From: a bacterium
Lineage (GTDB): Bacteria; Planctomycetota; Planctomycetia; Pirellulales; Pirellulaceae
Reading direction: 5' to 3'
NCBI GenBank assembly: GCA_030430075.1
Contig: JAUIGN010000004.1
Span: 248,001-312,000 of the forward strand
DNA: 64,000 nt
The position numbers and the translations under genes were made by a program. The number at the start of each line of letters is the position of its first letter. The stretch's first letter is position 1. The notes under the pieces were generated by a model that did no database searches, had not been told where the DNA came from, and saw only the letters and a program-made list of their open reading frames with translations. Below are positions 1-11,268 of the stretch, one piece after another.

Positions 1-1
1 T

Positions 2-3000
2 ACCTTCGAGTTCGATAAAGACGGCAGCCGCGTTGACGCGGACATGGACGGCCAGCCCGACTTCCCAACCAGCCAGTTGGTGGCGATCAGCAACGACGAC
101 ACGCAGTTCCAGCTTGCGGATGCGATTCGGACGGCCATCTCGGCGGCCGGGATCGGCCTGCTCCCGCGAATCCTGGCCGGCGGTGTGATCGACCTGGGAT
201 CGAGCACATCGCACCTGGTTGATACGGCCGGGACGGCCAACCTGGGGCAGATCGGCGGCATCGGCGGCGCGACGCCGCACGTTCCGGTCCTCTTCTCGCC
301 AACGACCGACTTCCTGGCCAGCGACATGGCCACGGCCATTCGTTCGGCGATCAACAATACCGTGCCCAACCTTTCGATTCCGCTCGACATTCGAGCCACG
401 ATCGATCCATTTGACATTCGGCGCGTCGAATTGATTCATACGTCGGGATTGCCGGGCGACGCTCGCTTCATTCCCAACGAGTCCGACGATCCGTCCGGCT
501 TTTTCCAACTTGGAAACCGCCCGTTGTCGCTCGAGCAAATCGATGACATCGTCAAACAGGACGAAGACCTGATTCGCATCATCGGTCACACGGTGATCGA
601 CCGCGGGCCGCTCGGACTGGATAATTCGCTCCAGGCCGACAGCTTCGGCGTCTTCAACTTCTCCGACCCGTCCTTACGGGCGGCGGCCAACGGTTTTGAA
701 GGCCTCTACATCGACGACATCATTGTCGGCTTTGCCGAGCGTGGTGAGATGGCCACGGACTCGACCACCAACTCCGGGTTCTTTGCCAATCCGCTGTTGG
801 GCGGCAACCAGATCCTGGATGGGCCTTACCAGTTGGAAATCCGCCAGGGAACCAACTTCGGGACGCCCCTGATTCGCAGTTTTGATACGAACGACCGGCT
901 CAGCCAGGGCGTGACGATGATCGCCCAACCCGGTTCGCACATCTTCGACGGCCAGACGTTTGCCATCAGCGATGGCGTCAACTCCGTGACCTTTGAATAC
1001 GAAGACCTGGCACTTCCCAACGGCGTCAACGGCGGTCACCAGCCGATTCTGTTCGACCCGTCGGATCCGGACTACCGGATCGCACAGCGCATCCGCGACG
1101 CGATCAACAGCCCGGACGTGCAGGCCCTCCTGCCCGGCATTACCGCGGGTTCGTCGGACGGCACGCTGACGGGCATGGGTTCCCCGACCCGCAGCACGAC
1201 GGCCCAGGTCAATATTTACGGCCCCGCCTCGCTGAGTATGCACGGGGCGACGATCGTCGAAACCAACGACATGCTCGACGAAGCCACAGAGACGGCCATC
1301 GTCGGTCAGAATTCACCTTCGTACGTCGCCACCGGCTTCATCGGTGACAGCCCCCGTTTTGCCCTCCAGCCGGGCTTTGACGTCGACCTGTTCCGCGTGG
1401 AATTGGAGCGGGGTGAGACGATTCAGATTGACATCGACGCCGACGAAATCGGCTCGGACCTGAACCCGTACCTGCGCGTCTTCGACGCCCAAGGGAATCA
1501 GCTTCAGGCCAACGACAACGGGCAGGCTCCAGGCGAATTCGTGCGGCTCGATCCGTTCATGCGGTTTACCGCCCAGTCGACCGCTGTCCATTACATTGGT
1601 GTCAGTGCCTTCAACAACCGTAACTACGATCCCACGGTTGAAGGCAGCGGGTCCAATGGAGACACCGGTTTCTATCGCCTGGAAGTCACCTTCGGAGCCG
1701 CCAGCGGGGCGGATCTGCTGGTCTTTGACGACCGGGGCGACAGCAACCACGTGCGTGACCAGGGCCAGGTCCTGGTGCACTCGAACCGCATCGCCAACTC
1801 CGAGAATTTCGGTCTCCTGATCGATGCGGGTGCCCGCGAGAGCGCGACGGATCCCGGCAACACCACGCCGCACCAGGGCCCCGTGCGCAACCTGCTGGAG
1901 TTGAATACGGACAACCTGACGGCCGGTGTCGTGGTATCCAACAATGTGATCTTCGGCAACCAGAACGGTGCGATTCTCTATAGCGGCGAGTCGCGTGCGG
2001 GGGGGACACAGACGGGGGCGGTTCCCTTCGGCCGCATTGTCAACAACACGCTGGTCGGGATTGGTGGAACGTTGGCGCCGACGGGAGCCAGCGGGGACGT
2101 GGGAATTCAGGTCGAAGAATTCGCGGCTCCAACCATCTTGAACAACATCGTGGCCAATTTTGATATCGGCGTGGATGTCATTCCCGACGCCGTCACGCAG
2201 CGATTGACGGTCGTTGGCGGCAATCTCTACCAAGGCAACCGGACGGAGAATCTGCAAGGCGGCGTCTCGCAGGAGTTCGCCATCTTCCTCTCCTTGCCGA
2301 ATGACCAAGTCCGATCCAACGGGCCCAACTGCCAGTCCGATCTGCGCGACCCAAATGCCCTCTTCGTAGACATCGCCAACGACAATTTCTACCTCCAGGC
2401 GTGCTCGCAGGCGATCGACAGTTCCATCGGTTCTCTGCTCGAACGGTCCGACTTCGAGCGGGTGAAGAGCCCGCTGGGCATCGAGCCCTCGCCGATCCTC
2501 GCCCCGCGCACCGACACCAACGGCCAGCGGCGGGCGGACGATCCGACCTTCGAGCCGCCGCAAGGGTTTGGCGATGACATCTTTATCGACCGCGGGGCAA
2601 TCGAGCGGGCCGACCTTGACGGCCCCAGTGCGTTCACCGTCACACCGGATGATACGGGAAGTTCGGTCATCCGGATCCCGGCCGGCCAAGTCGTGTCCAA
2701 CTTCGAGATCGGGCTGGTCGACCTCCTGTTCCGCGGCAGCGACGACAACGGTACCGGAATCGACGACGGCACCGTCCTCTCGTCGGCCGTCAGCGTGACC
2801 CGCAACGGCGACCTGCTGCAAGACGGCGTCGACTATTCGTTCAGCTACAACAGCGTCAGCAATACGATTCGGCTGACGCCCCTGTCGGGGATCTGGCACC
2901 CCGACAGCATCTACGTTGTCGATCTCAACAACACCGACCGGTTCGTGATGACGGCGCCCTCCGGCGACCAGATTGTCGACGGTGACGCGTTTGTGGTCAC

Positions 3001-6000
3001 GGACTTGAACGACGTTCAGGAGCGCTTCGAGTTTGAGAGTGGCTACACGATTCAAGTCCCGCAAACCTTGGCTCTGCAGGTGCCCGTGGAAGGCGGCCGG
3101 CTGGGCGGAATTCGGGATGGCGAGACGTTCACCGTCACCTTTGACGATGGCATGACCGTGCGGACGCGGAAGTTCGAGTTTGACAAGGACGGCCAGTTGG
3201 GCGGCTCGACATTACCGATTCTCTTCGGCAACACATCCAGTCAGGACGAGATCGCCTTCGCCATGGTCAACGCCATTGCCGACTCCGGCGTGGGGCTCAG
3301 CCCGGTCAACCTGGGACGGGGACGGATTCACCTCGGCAGCACCGCCGCCCACTCGGTCTTCCTCCCGCAGTCGGGTGCGGAGACGAGCACCCTGGAATTG
3401 TCCGGCGTGGCGGCCGGGATCGCCGACGGGGAGAGTTTCTCGATCTCCGACGGCAACCAGGTCGTCCGCTTTGAATTCGATTCGGACGGATCGGTCTTCC
3501 CGGAGAACCGGGCGATTCCGTTCACCGCAGCAAACACCCATGAAGAGATCTCCCGCTTGATCGCCCAGGCAGTCCGCAGAGCGGTCGACGACGGTGCGTT
3601 GAGCGATGTCAACCAGTCCTTGGCGGTCAACGATCTGGGCAACGGCCTGCTGAACATTCGGGGCGGGCGTGAGCACGAACTGCGAACGTCGCTGAGCAAC
3701 CTGATGCAGACCGGTGAACCGGGTGTCGACCAGCCCTTCGGTTTGCAACTCCCCGGGGCATCGTTGCTCTTGCACGTGCCGAACGCCGGACTGCATCTGA
3801 TGGTCCCCGTTGCAGCCGGAACCGTCATCAACGACGGTGATACGTTCACGCTGACCGACAACCTGAGCACCAGCCGCGATCCGATCACGGGCGAGCGGCC
3901 GACGGCCACGTTCGAGTTTGACATTAACGGCGAGACGCAGGCGGGCAACATTCCTGTGCCGATCTCTCCGAGCAGCAGCCAGGACGTGGTTGCCGCCGCG
4001 ATTGTCAACGCCCTGACCGGAGCCGGACTGAGTCTGGCACCCCAATATCTGGGCGACGGCGACATCGACTTGCGCTCGGTCGCCTTCGTGATGGACCTGG
4101 ACAGCACGCCCGTTCTCACCCAAACCGGAATCTCTGACGGACAGGTCTTCACCATCGATGACGGGATCCGCTCGACGCGGTTCGAGTTCGATGCCGAGCC
4201 GGCACCCGGCAGCGTTGAATTGGGCAACATTCGACTGCCCATCACCGGCCAGGACTTGGCGCCCAACATCGCGGCGACCATGGTGGTCGCCTTGAATGGC
4301 TCGAATGTCGACGTGAATCCGCTGTTGCCGTTCGTCAATCTCGGCTTCGGCATGATTGACGCCGGCGATCCTGCGTTTGGCGGCCAGGAACACATCTGGG
4401 ATACCTCGTTGACCAACCTGGTCCAGACCGGTGAATCCGGCGGGTTGCGGGACGGCGAAACGTTCGATGTCGTTCTCCAGAACGACAGTGGCGTGGAACT
4501 CAATCGCGTCACCTTCGAGTTCGATAACGATCGGGACGGTAATCAGACGCCCGGCAATACGGTGATCGTGTTTAGCGACACCAGCACGCCGGATACCATC
4601 GGCGATTCAATCGTGCCCGTGCTGTTGACGTCCGGTCTGAGCCTGAATCCCGTACACCTGGGCTTGGGTGCCGTCGATATCGGCGGGACCGTTAATCACT
4701 TCCTGGACCTCACTCGGTCGCCCGTGTTGAGCCATGTCGAGCAGATCGGGACGCCGGGCATGCCGGGCTCGGTCCCCATCGACTACGTTCCTGGCGACTC
4801 GTTTGATGCAACGCAGATGGCGTCGGTCATCGGGCAGGCGATCAACAGCAGTGCACGTACCGGGGCTTCCGCCACCCTGGCCACGGCAGAGCGATTGTTC
4901 ATCGACCATGCGGCCGATGTCACCGGCGAAGGCAATCTGTTTGACGGTACGGTTGGCAGCGCGGGGTACGTCGGCGCGATTACCGACCAGGCGACCAATC
5001 ATCTGAAGCCGAATCAGATTTCCGGCGAAACGCAGTTCACGATCGTCCTGGGGGATGTCGTTCTGGACTACGGCGATGCGGCCGACCCGCTCTATTCGAC
5101 CTTGTCGGGAAGCAACGGAGCCGCTCACGTCTTGAATGACGGCCCGATTCTGGGCCGCCGGATTGACGGTGAAGTTGACGGAACGCCGACTCCGACGGCC
5201 AGCGGCGATGACAGTGATGCCTTCATTGACCTGCTGCTGAGCAACCTGGTGCCGCTCAATCCGAGCCCGCCCTTTACGATCCAACTGCCCACCGCCATCC
5301 AGATCCCCGCCCTGGGCGCAACGTCCGGCGGGATTGCTGACGGTGACACGTTGACCGTCAGCGATAGCCGGCGGACCGTGACGTTCGAGTTTGACAGCGA
5401 CGACAACATCTCGCCCAATAATCTGGCCATCGATATGCGGCAGAATGGCGGGACCCAGGATGCGATGGCAGACGCCGTGGTTGCCGCGGTTCGCGACGCG
5501 GGCTTCAGCATCGCGGTCGACAAGGACGCGCCCACCGGGCGAGTCATCTTTGGCTTGACGAGCCGCGATCGTCTCGACATCGGCTCGCCGGTAATCACCC
5601 GGGTCGCCGGAGTGACGGCCGGGGAAACCTTCGCGATCACCGATCAACTCACCGGCCAGACCGTGACGTTTGAGTTTGACGAGGTGGGCGACGGGACATC
5701 CGTGCAGATCGGCAACACGGCCATCCCGTTCACTGCGGCCAGTACGATCGACCAGATTGCGGAGACCGTGGTCGTCGTGGCCCGGTCGCAAATGCCTCCC
5801 AATGGAAATCGACTGGTGGGGTTGAATCCGACCAACCTTGGCAACGGAGCGGTCGATTTCGGTGGCGAGTTTGTTCACGACGTCGATGCGACGTCGAGCA
5901 GCCTGACCGTGGTCGGTGTGCCGCCGTACGAAATCCACGTACCGGGTGTTGGTCAATCGTTGCAGCTTCCCGACGGTCCACTGCGAATCAACGTGCCGAT

Positions 6001-9000
6001 CTTCGGTGGTCAGGCGATTCAAGAGGCAGAGCACTTTACGGTCCGGAGCGGATCGGCCGTCGTGACCTTCGAGTTCACGACCGACGGAGTCGTGCAGCCG
6101 GGCCGGACGCCGATCAGCTTTGGTCCAAGCGACTCGCAGGATACGCTCAGCAATTCGATCGTCACGGCCATTCGCAATGCGACTTCGCTGGCGCTGGATC
6201 CCACCTACCTGGGAGACGGCATCATCGAGATCGGTGATATTCCTTACAGCATCAACACCACGGCCAGCACGATCACCGCCTCGAATGTTTCGCCCTTTGT
6301 ATTGCAGGCTCCGCCCCTGGGCGGGTTTACGGTCCTGGACGGCGAGCGCTTCTCGATCAGCAAGGGCGGGAACCTGCCGGTGGTCTTCGAGTTTGACAAC
6401 AACGGCATCATTGACGTCGGAAATGTCCGCGTCAGCTACACCTTCTTCAGCACGCAGGATGACATCGCCACCGCCATGTTCCAGGCGATTCGCGGTGTCG
6501 CTTCGCTTGACCTGATCCCGCAACAATTGGGCGGTGGCGCAATCCTGCTGCGTGAACCGGTCGCCCAGATGGATCTCCAGCAGAGCCCTGGCATCACGCA
6601 AACCGGACTTGCCGATGGCCAGACCTTCGCGATCGATGACGGCAATCGGGTTGTGACCTTCGAGTTTGATGCCAATGGAATTCAAACCAGCGGCAATCCG
6701 GGTGTGAACATCATGCCCAACCACACCTTGCTCGTGCCCAGTTCCGGCGGCGGTCCGAACGGGATTGCGGACGGGGACCTGTTCTCGATTCGCAACGTGG
6801 CCACCGGTCAGTTTGAGATCTTCGAGTTCGACAAGGACAATCTGTTTACGGACAACGACTTCGACACGCTGCCCGACTACCGGTTGATTCCCGTTTCGGA
6901 CCTGAGCACGCGTGACCAGGTTGCTGCCCAGATGGCGGTCGCGATCAGTGCCGCGTCGCTCGGCGTGACCCCTGCCAACCTCGGCAACGGCGTTGTGCTG
7001 TTGGGCGACTCGACCCCGGACATCACCATCGATACGACCCTGACGCCGAACCTGGGCAGTGGCGCCCAGCCGCTGACCTTGGACCAGGTTTCTCTCGCCG
7101 TCCTCTCGGCAATGCAGTCCGCGCCCCTCGTGCCGCCCCTCCACCCGATGTACCTGGGCGACGGAGTGATTGATCCGGGAACGGCAGAAAACCACACGGT
7201 CACCGTCGAGAACTCGAACGTTGCCGCCTTTGGCGACGTGGGCGCGGTGATCGACGGGCAGACGTTGACGGTCAGCAGCGGCGCTGTGGTTAAGACCTTC
7301 GAGTTCGATTTCAACAACGATTTCGCAGCGGGCAACACGCCGATCAACTTGAACTACAACTACATCATTCAGGTTTCCGAGGCGGGCGGCGACCCGATCC
7401 ACGGGATCCGGGACGGTGACCGGTTCTCGATCAACAACGGGCTCGGACTGGCGGATTCCGTCTTCGAGTTCGATTCCGACGGGATTCCCAACGGCGGTGC
7501 TTCGATTATTCCTTTCTCGGACCTGGATACCCAGGAGCAGGTTGCGGAACGGATCAAGATGGCGATCGAGTCTGTCGGGCTGGGTGTACAACCCCGTACG
7601 CTGGCGGGAGGACGCGTCCTCTTGCAGTTGGACGGAACCAACCCCGCAGCCCGCGTCGAAACGGCAGGTGCGCCGGCCCTCTCGCATTTCCTGAACGACG
7701 ATGTGGCCACCGAGGTATTCCAGGCGATCCAGTTGGAGTTTGGTGCCGCCGTTCCGGTCACCAATCTGCATGACGGTCGCATCCACATCGACGGTGGGAC
7801 CAGCCACCTGCTCGATCTGGCGCCGAACAGTCAACCGACACGCCTGTTCAGCCCGGGCCAGCTTCCCAGCGGCTTCCAGACACTGGACGGCAGTAACTTG
7901 AGCGATGGCGATTCGTTTATCGTCAGTGACGGGAACCGGATTGTCACGTTTGAGTTCGATGATACGGCGCTGAATAACAATGTGGCTCAGGGGAACGTGG
8001 CGATACGCTTCACGAAGACGCCGGTTCCGTCCAGTGTGGAAGAGGTTGCGCAGGCTATTGTGGCGGCAATCGAGTCCCAGGATCTGTCGATCACCACAAC
8101 GTCGCTCGGAAACGGCCTGGTTCACCTCGACGGTGATGACGAGGACGGCGTGGCCTTCTCCGGTCAATTGATCCAGGGCAGTACGACCGAAGTCTCCGTG
8201 ACCGCGTCCGAAGACGGGCTCCTGGACGCCTGGATCGATTTCAACCAGGACGGTGATTTCACCGACGCGAACGAACAGATCTTCTTCAGCCGGTCACTGG
8301 CCGCCGGCGAGAATGTGCTCAGCTTTACCACGCCCGCCGGCGCACCGCTGGGGACGACGGCAGCCCGTTTCCGGCTGAGCAGCCAGGGCGGCCTGCAGTC
8401 CACCGGTCTCGCCTCGGACGGGGAAGTCGAAGATTACCTGATCCGGGTCATCACGAATCAGCCGCCGGTGGTGAATAACTTGATTCCCACGGTCAACGTG
8501 ATCGAAGACGCACCCGATTCCATGATCGATCTGTCGAACGTGTTCACAGACCTTGATGTCAGCAACGGCAACGGTGATCGCCTGCGTCTGCAAGTCGTCG
8601 ACAATACGAATCCCACGCTCGTACACACCTCGTTGCCACAAACGGGAACGCTGCTGACACTGGACTTCCAGGATGACCAGAACGGTTCGGCGGACATCAC
8701 CATCGAAGCGACCGATCAAGGCGGCCAATCGGTCAGAACCAGCTTCCGCGTCAACGTGGTTCCGGTGAACGACGATCCGATTGTCGTGTCGCCATTGGGT
8801 ACGCTGGCCTTCAACGAGGATGCCGACCCGGTGATCTTTGACATCTCGAGTGCCTTCGACGACGTCGATATCGCGACCAATGGCGATTCGTTGGTCTTTG
8901 TCTTGGATTCCAACGACAATCCTTCGCTGCTGACGGCATCGCTGGTCGACGCGTCGCCCGCCGTGGACACGTTGCTGATGTTGGAATTCCAACCCAACGA

Positions 9001-11005
9001 GAACGGCACGGCCCACATTGGAATTCGAGCCGAAGATAATAGCGGGGCCACGGTGACCAGCACGCTGACCGTGGTGGTGAATGCCGTCAACGATGCACCT
9101 CTCCCCATGGACGACTCGACCACGACGACTGAAGACAACGCGATCACCAGCTTCAATGTACTGACCAACGATATCGACCCGGACGGTGACAGTTTGACCG
9201 TCGTGGGGCTGAACGGCTTGGGCGTGCTGACGGGTACCAGCGCCCAGGGCGCTGCCGTGATGTTGGATGCCGCCGGTTCATTGATTTACGATCCCACCAA
9301 TCCGCTCGACCCGCAGGCCGCAGCCGCGCTGCAGGCGCTGGCGGCCAACGAGTCGCTCGTGGACACCTTTACGTACACGGTCAGCGACGGCGTGCTGGAT
9401 GTCGAGGCGACGGTGACGGTGACCGTGACCGGAGTCAACGATGCACCGGTGGCGACGCCCGATCAGGCGAGCACCGATAAGGACAAGACGACGAATATCT
9501 TCGTGTTGACCAATCCGCCGGCCGATTCGGATGCCGAAGGTGATCCGCTGACCATCACCCGCTTCAACAGTTCATTTGCCGCGGTGGGGCTGCCCGTCAC
9601 GCTGCCCTCAGGCGCGATCGTCACCTTGAATTCCAACGACAGCGTCACCTACGACCCGAACGGTCGCTTCGATTTCCTTAGCTCGGGTCAATCCGCCACC
9701 GATTCGTTTACTTACACGATCAGCGACGGGAACAACGGGCAGTCGACCGCAAACGTGACTGTCACGATCCTCGGACCGAACACGCCGCCGAATGTGCCGG
9801 ATGTGCTGACATCGACCGACGAGGAGACACCCATCACGGTGGACGTGCTCTCCGGGGCCTCCGATCCGGACGGGCAGGGCATTGGCTTGGCGCGCATCGA
9901 TGTTACCAATACCGCCGGCAATGCGATCGTCGTCGGCAACAATGTCTTCTACGATCCTAACGGTCAGTTCGAGCACCTGGGCGTCGGCAGCACGGAAGTC
10001 GACACGTTTACCTTTACCGTGGCCGATTCTCAGGGTGCCGAGACGACGTCGACGGCGAGCATTACGGTCCGCGGTGTCAACGACGAACCGATTGGTGTCA
10101 ACGACGGCTACAACGTGATCCAAGGATCGCGGCTGGTGGTCAACGATCAGGACGGCAGCCAGACGCCCACCAATATCCTGGACGATGGATTGCTCGTGAA
10201 CGACTCGGACCCCGACCAGGGTGACACGCTCTCCGCCACGCTGTTGGGCCAACCGCAGCATGGTGAGATTATTGTCCTGAATCAGGACGGCACGTTCGTG
10301 TACGAGCATGACGGCGGCCTGGCGACCTCCGATACGTTCACATACGAAGTGAGCGACGGAAATGGCGGCGCGGACACGGTCACCGTACAACTGACGATCG
10401 TGCCGCGGCCACCATCGATCTGGCAGAATCCGAGCAACCGATTTGATGTCAATGCCGACGGGTTCTGCACGCCGATCGACGCCCTGCTGATTATCAACCG
10501 GCTCAACACCTCCGGTCCCGGCCAACTGCCGAATCCGGCGATTCCGCCCAACGCTCCACCTCCCTTCTACGACGTCAACGGTGATGGCTTCGTGACCAAT
10601 AACGACGTGCTGCAGGTCATCAATAAGCTGAATGGCCAGGTTAGCGGGGGTGAAGGTGAAGCGGGCGGAGATCCTGGTTTGCTGGCCGAAGGCGAGGGCA
10701 GCCAACTGCTGACGCTGCCTGCCAACAGTGCCCATTACGGGGCTGCCCTGTGGGGACATCTGACCCAGAATCGACTGGCGGCCCAGACCGATGACGCGCC
10801 TGATGCCGGCCGTACAAAGCCCGCAGAATCGCTGGTCGAGAAAGTACAGTCGTACCAGCGAGCCGTGGCCGTCGATCAGTGGTTCGCCGCCGAAGCCGTC
10901 GGCCAGGCCGAAGATTCCGACCTGGACGAAAACGATCACGACGACTTCTCGGCCGGCGTCGACGCCTTGTTCAGCGACCCGTTCGACATGGGCTGGGATG
11001 AGTAA
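2..11005 (+). CDS. Giant multidomain surface/secreted protein with dockerin (5' end outside window)
   Basis: The reading frame is open from base 2, and the in-window translation begins mid-module, so the true start lies upstream; at least 3667 residues are visible. About 18 modules of roughly 100-130 residues recur, each with a 'DGxxFxIxD...FEFD' strand and an 'LGxGxIxLG' strand. Counting from the first in-frame Met (base 44), a PPC-like beta-sandwich lies near residues 425-560. A right-handed beta-helix-like stretch (NNxI/NNTLVG) spans about 570-735. A GEVED-type domain (DAWIDFNQDGDF, ending GEVEDY) lies near 2716-2805, and cadherin/VCBS-like repeats (NDAP, DTFTYTVSDG) at 2806-3456. Two calcium-loop dockerin repeats (DVNADGF, DVNGDGF) lie at about 3465-3530, followed by an acidic tail. 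The architecture is that of a planctomycete cell-surface or adhesin-like protein. No catalytic domain is visible; the substrate or partner is unknown. Confidence 0.9.
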   Translation, partial: TFEFDKDGSRVDADMDGQPDFPTSQLVAISNDDTQFQLADAIRTAISAAGIGLLPRILAGGVIDLGSSTSHLVDTAGTANLGQIGGIGGATPHVPVLFSPTTDFLASDMATAIRSAINNTVPNLSIPLDIRATIDPFDIRRVELIHTSGLPGDARFIPNESDDPSGFFQLGNRPLSLEQIDDIVKQDEDLIRIIGHTVIDRGPLGLDNSLQADSFGVFNFSDPSLRAAANGFEGLYIDDIIVGFAERGEMATDSTTNSGFFANPLLGGNQILDGPYQLEIRQGTNFGTPLIRSFDTNDRLSQGVTMIAQPGSHIFDGQTFAISDGVNSVTFEYEDLALPNGVNGGHQPILFDPSDPDYRIAQRIRDAINSPDVQALLPGITAGSSDGTLTGMGSPTRSTTAQVNIYGPASLSMHGATIVETNDMLDEATETAIVGQNSPSYVATGFIGDSPRFALQPGFDVDLFRVELERGETIQIDIDADEIGSDLNPYLRVFDAQGNQLQANDNGQAPGEFVRLDPFMRFTAQSTAVHYIGVSAFNNRNYDPTVEGSGSNGDTGFYRLEVTFGAASGADLLVFDDRGDSNHVRDQGQVLVHSNRIANSENFGLLIDAGARESATDPGNTTPHQGPVRNLLELNTDNLTAGVVVSNNVIFGNQNGAILYSGESRAGGTQTGAVPFGRIVNNTLVGIGGTLAPTGASGDVGIQVEEFAAPTILNNIVANFDIGVDVIPDAVTQRLTVVGGNLYQGNRTENLQGGVSQEFAIFLSLPNDQVRSNGPNCQSDLRDPNALFVDIANDNFYLQACSQAIDSSIGSLLERSDFERVKSPLGIEPSPILAPRTDTNGQRRADDPTFEPPQGFGDDIFIDRGAIERADLDGPSAFTVTPDDTGSSVIRIPAGQVVSNFEIGLVDLLFRGSDDNGTGIDDGTVLSSAVSVTRNGDLLQDGVDYSFSYNSVSNTIRLTPLSGIWHPDSIYVVDLNNTDRFVMTAPSGDQIVDGDAFVVTDLNDVQERFEFESGYTIQVPQTLALQVPVEGGRLGGIRDGETFTVTFDDGMTVRTRKFEFDKDGQLGGSTLPILFGNTSSQDEIAFAMVNAIADSGVGLSPVNLGRGRIHLGSTAAHSVFLPQSGAETSTLELSGVAAGIADGESFSISDGNQVVRFEFDSDGSVFPENRAIPFTAANTHEEISRLIAQAVRRAVDDGALSDVNQSLAVNDLGNGLLNIRGGREHELRTSLSNLMQTGEPGVDQPFGLQLPGASLLLHVPNAGLHLMVPVAAGTVINDGDTFTLTDNLSTSRDPITGERPTATFEFDINGETQAGNIPVPISPSSSQDVVAAAIVNALTGAGLSLAPQYLGDGDIDLRSVAFVMDLDSTPVLTQTGISDGQVFTIDDGIRSTRFEFDAEPAPGSVELGNIRLPITGQDLAPNIAATMVVALNGSNVDVNPLLPFVNLGFGMIDAGDPAFGGQEHIWDTSLTNLVQTGESGGLRDGETFDVVLQNDSGVELNRVTFEFDNDRDGNQTPGNTVIVFSDTSTPDTIGDSIVPVLLTSGLSLNPVHLGLGAVDIGGTVNHFLDLTRSPVLSHVEQIGTPGMPGSVPIDYVPGDSFDATQMASVIGQAINSSARTGASATLATAERLFIDHAADVTGEGNLFDGTVGSAGYVGAITDQATNHLKPNQISGETQFTIVLGDVVLDYGDAADPLYSTLSGSNGAAHVLNDGPILGRRIDGEVDGTPTPTASGDDSDAFIDLLLSNLVPLNPSPPFTIQLPTAIQIPALGATSGGIADGDTLTVSDSRRTVTFEFDSDDNISPNNLAIDMRQNGGTQDAMADAVVAAVRDAGFSIAVDKDAPTGRVIFGLTSRDRLDIGSPVITRVAGVTAGETFAITDQLTGQTVTFEFDEVGDGTSVQIGNTAIPFTAASTIDQIAETVVVVARSQMPPNGNRLVGLNPTNLGNGAVDFGGEFVHDVDATSSSLTVVGVPPYEIHVPGVGQSLQLPDGPLRINVPIFGGQAIQEAEHFTVRSGSAVVTFEFTTDGVVQPGRTPISFGPSDSQDTLSNSIVTAIRNATSLALDPTYLGDGIIEIGDIPYSINTTASTITASNVSPFVLQAPPLGGFTVLDGERFSISKGGNLPVVFEFDNNGIIDVGNVRVSYTFFSTQDDIATAMFQAIRGVASLDLIPQQLGGGAILLREPVAQMDLQQSPGITQTGLADGQTFAIDDGNRVVTFEFDANGIQTSGNPGVNIMPNHTLLVPSSGGGPNGIADGDLFSIRNVATGQFEIFEFDKDNLFTDNDFDTLPDYRLIPVSDLSTRDQVAAQMAVAISAASLGVTPANLGNGVVLLGDSTPDITIDTTLTPNLGSGAQPLTLDQVSLAVLSAMQSAPLVPPLHPMYLGDGVIDPGTAENHTVTVENSNVAAFGDVGAVIDGQTLTVSSGAVVKTFEFDFNNDFAAGNTPINLNYNYIIQVSEAGGDPIHGIRDGDRFSINNGLGLADSVFEFDSDGIPNGGASIIPFSDLDTQEQVAERIKMAIESVGLGVQPRTLAGGRVLLQLDGTNPAARVETAGAPALSHFLNDDVATEVFQAIQLEFGAAVPVTNLHDGRIHIDGGTSHLLDLAPNSQPTRLFSPGQLPSGFQTLDGSNLSDGDSFIVSDGNRIVTFEFDDTALNNNVAQGNVAIRFTKTPVPSSVEEVAQAIVAAIESQDLSITTTSLGNGLVHLDGDDEDGVAFSGQLIQGSTTEVSVTASEDGLLDAWIDFNQDGDFTDANEQIFFSRSLAAGENVLSFTTPAGAPLGTTAARFRLSSQGGLQSTGLASDGEVEDYLIRVITNQPPVVNNLIPTVNVIEDAPDSMIDLSNVFTDLDVSNGNGDRLRLQVVDNTNPTLVHTSLPQTGTLLTLDFQDDQNGSADITIEATDQGGQSVRTSFRVNVVPVNDDPIVVSPLGTLAFNEDADPVIFDISSAFDDVDIATNGDSLVFVLDSNDNPSLLTASLVDASPAVDTLLMLEFQPNENGTAHIGIRAEDNSGATVTSTLTVVVNAVNDAPLPMDDSTTTTEDNAITSFNVLTNDIDPDGDSLTVVGLNGLGVLTGTSAQGAAVMLDAAGSLIYDPTNPLDPQAAAALQALAANESLVDTFTYTVSDGVLDVEATVTVTVTGVNDAPVATPDQASTDKDKTTNIFVLTNPPADSDAEGDPLTITRFNSSFAAVGLPVTLPSGAIVTLNSNDSVTYDPNGRFDFLSSGQSATDSFTYTISDGNNGQSTANVTVTILGPNTPPNVPDVLTSTDEETPITVDVLSGASDPDGQGIGLARIDVTNTAGNAIVVGNNVFYDPNGQFEHLGVGSTEVDTFTFTVADSQGAETTSTASITVRGVNDEPIGVNDGYNVIQGSRLVVNDQDGSQTPTNILDDGLLVNDSDPDQGDTLSATLLGQPQHGEIIVLNQDGTFVYEHDGGLATSDTFTYEVSDGNGGADTVTVQLTIVPRPPSIWQNPSNRFDVNADGFCTPIDALLIINRLNTSGPGQLPNPAIPPNAPPPFYDVNGDGFVTNNDVLQVINKLNGQVSGGEGEAGGDPGLLAEGEGSQLLTLPANSAHYGAALWGHLTQNRLAAQTDDAPDAGRTKPAESLVEKVQSYQRAVAVDQWFAAEAVGQAEDSDLDENDHDDFSAGVDALFSDPFDMGWDE

Positions 11006-11082
11006 CGAGCACGTGCAGGCGGGGCGCGAGGACCAGGGCCGTGACGCGCGACGACTGCTCGGCGCCGCATAACAGCAGGCCC

Positions 11083-11179
11083 GTTCGGCGCGGGTCTCGC
11101 TACTGTTCGGCGCGGGTCTCACTACTGTTCGGCGCGGGTCTCTGACCCCGCCGAAACCGCCGACCGCAGGTCTCCCCAA
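11083..11179 (+). repeat. Tandem GTTCGGCGCGGGT repeat, first block
   Basis: Three 22-bp units (11083, 11105, 11127) share the core GTTCGGCGCGGGT with a short variable tail. The last runs into a cap (CCCCGCCGAAACCGCCGACC) ending in AGGTCTCCCC. The block is intergenic, just after the giant gene. The same unit and cap recur at 11269-11387, 36921-37076 (inverted) and 43536-43816. Function unknown. Confidence 0.8.
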
Positions 11180-11268
11180 AACCCGGCTGCTTGCTCGCGG
11201 ATGTGCGGAGTGTGAGACCTTACGGTCTTCGCGAGTGCGGGGTCTGGAGACCCGCGCACAGCAGCGCT

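Noticed and set aside
4607..8167. A very long minus-strand open frame opposite the giant surface gene, with similar ones at 1313-3064 and 9608-11308
   Set aside because: They mirror the repeated modules and the GC-rich third positions of the plus-strand gene, have low-complexity composition without domains, and lack leaders or ribosome sites.
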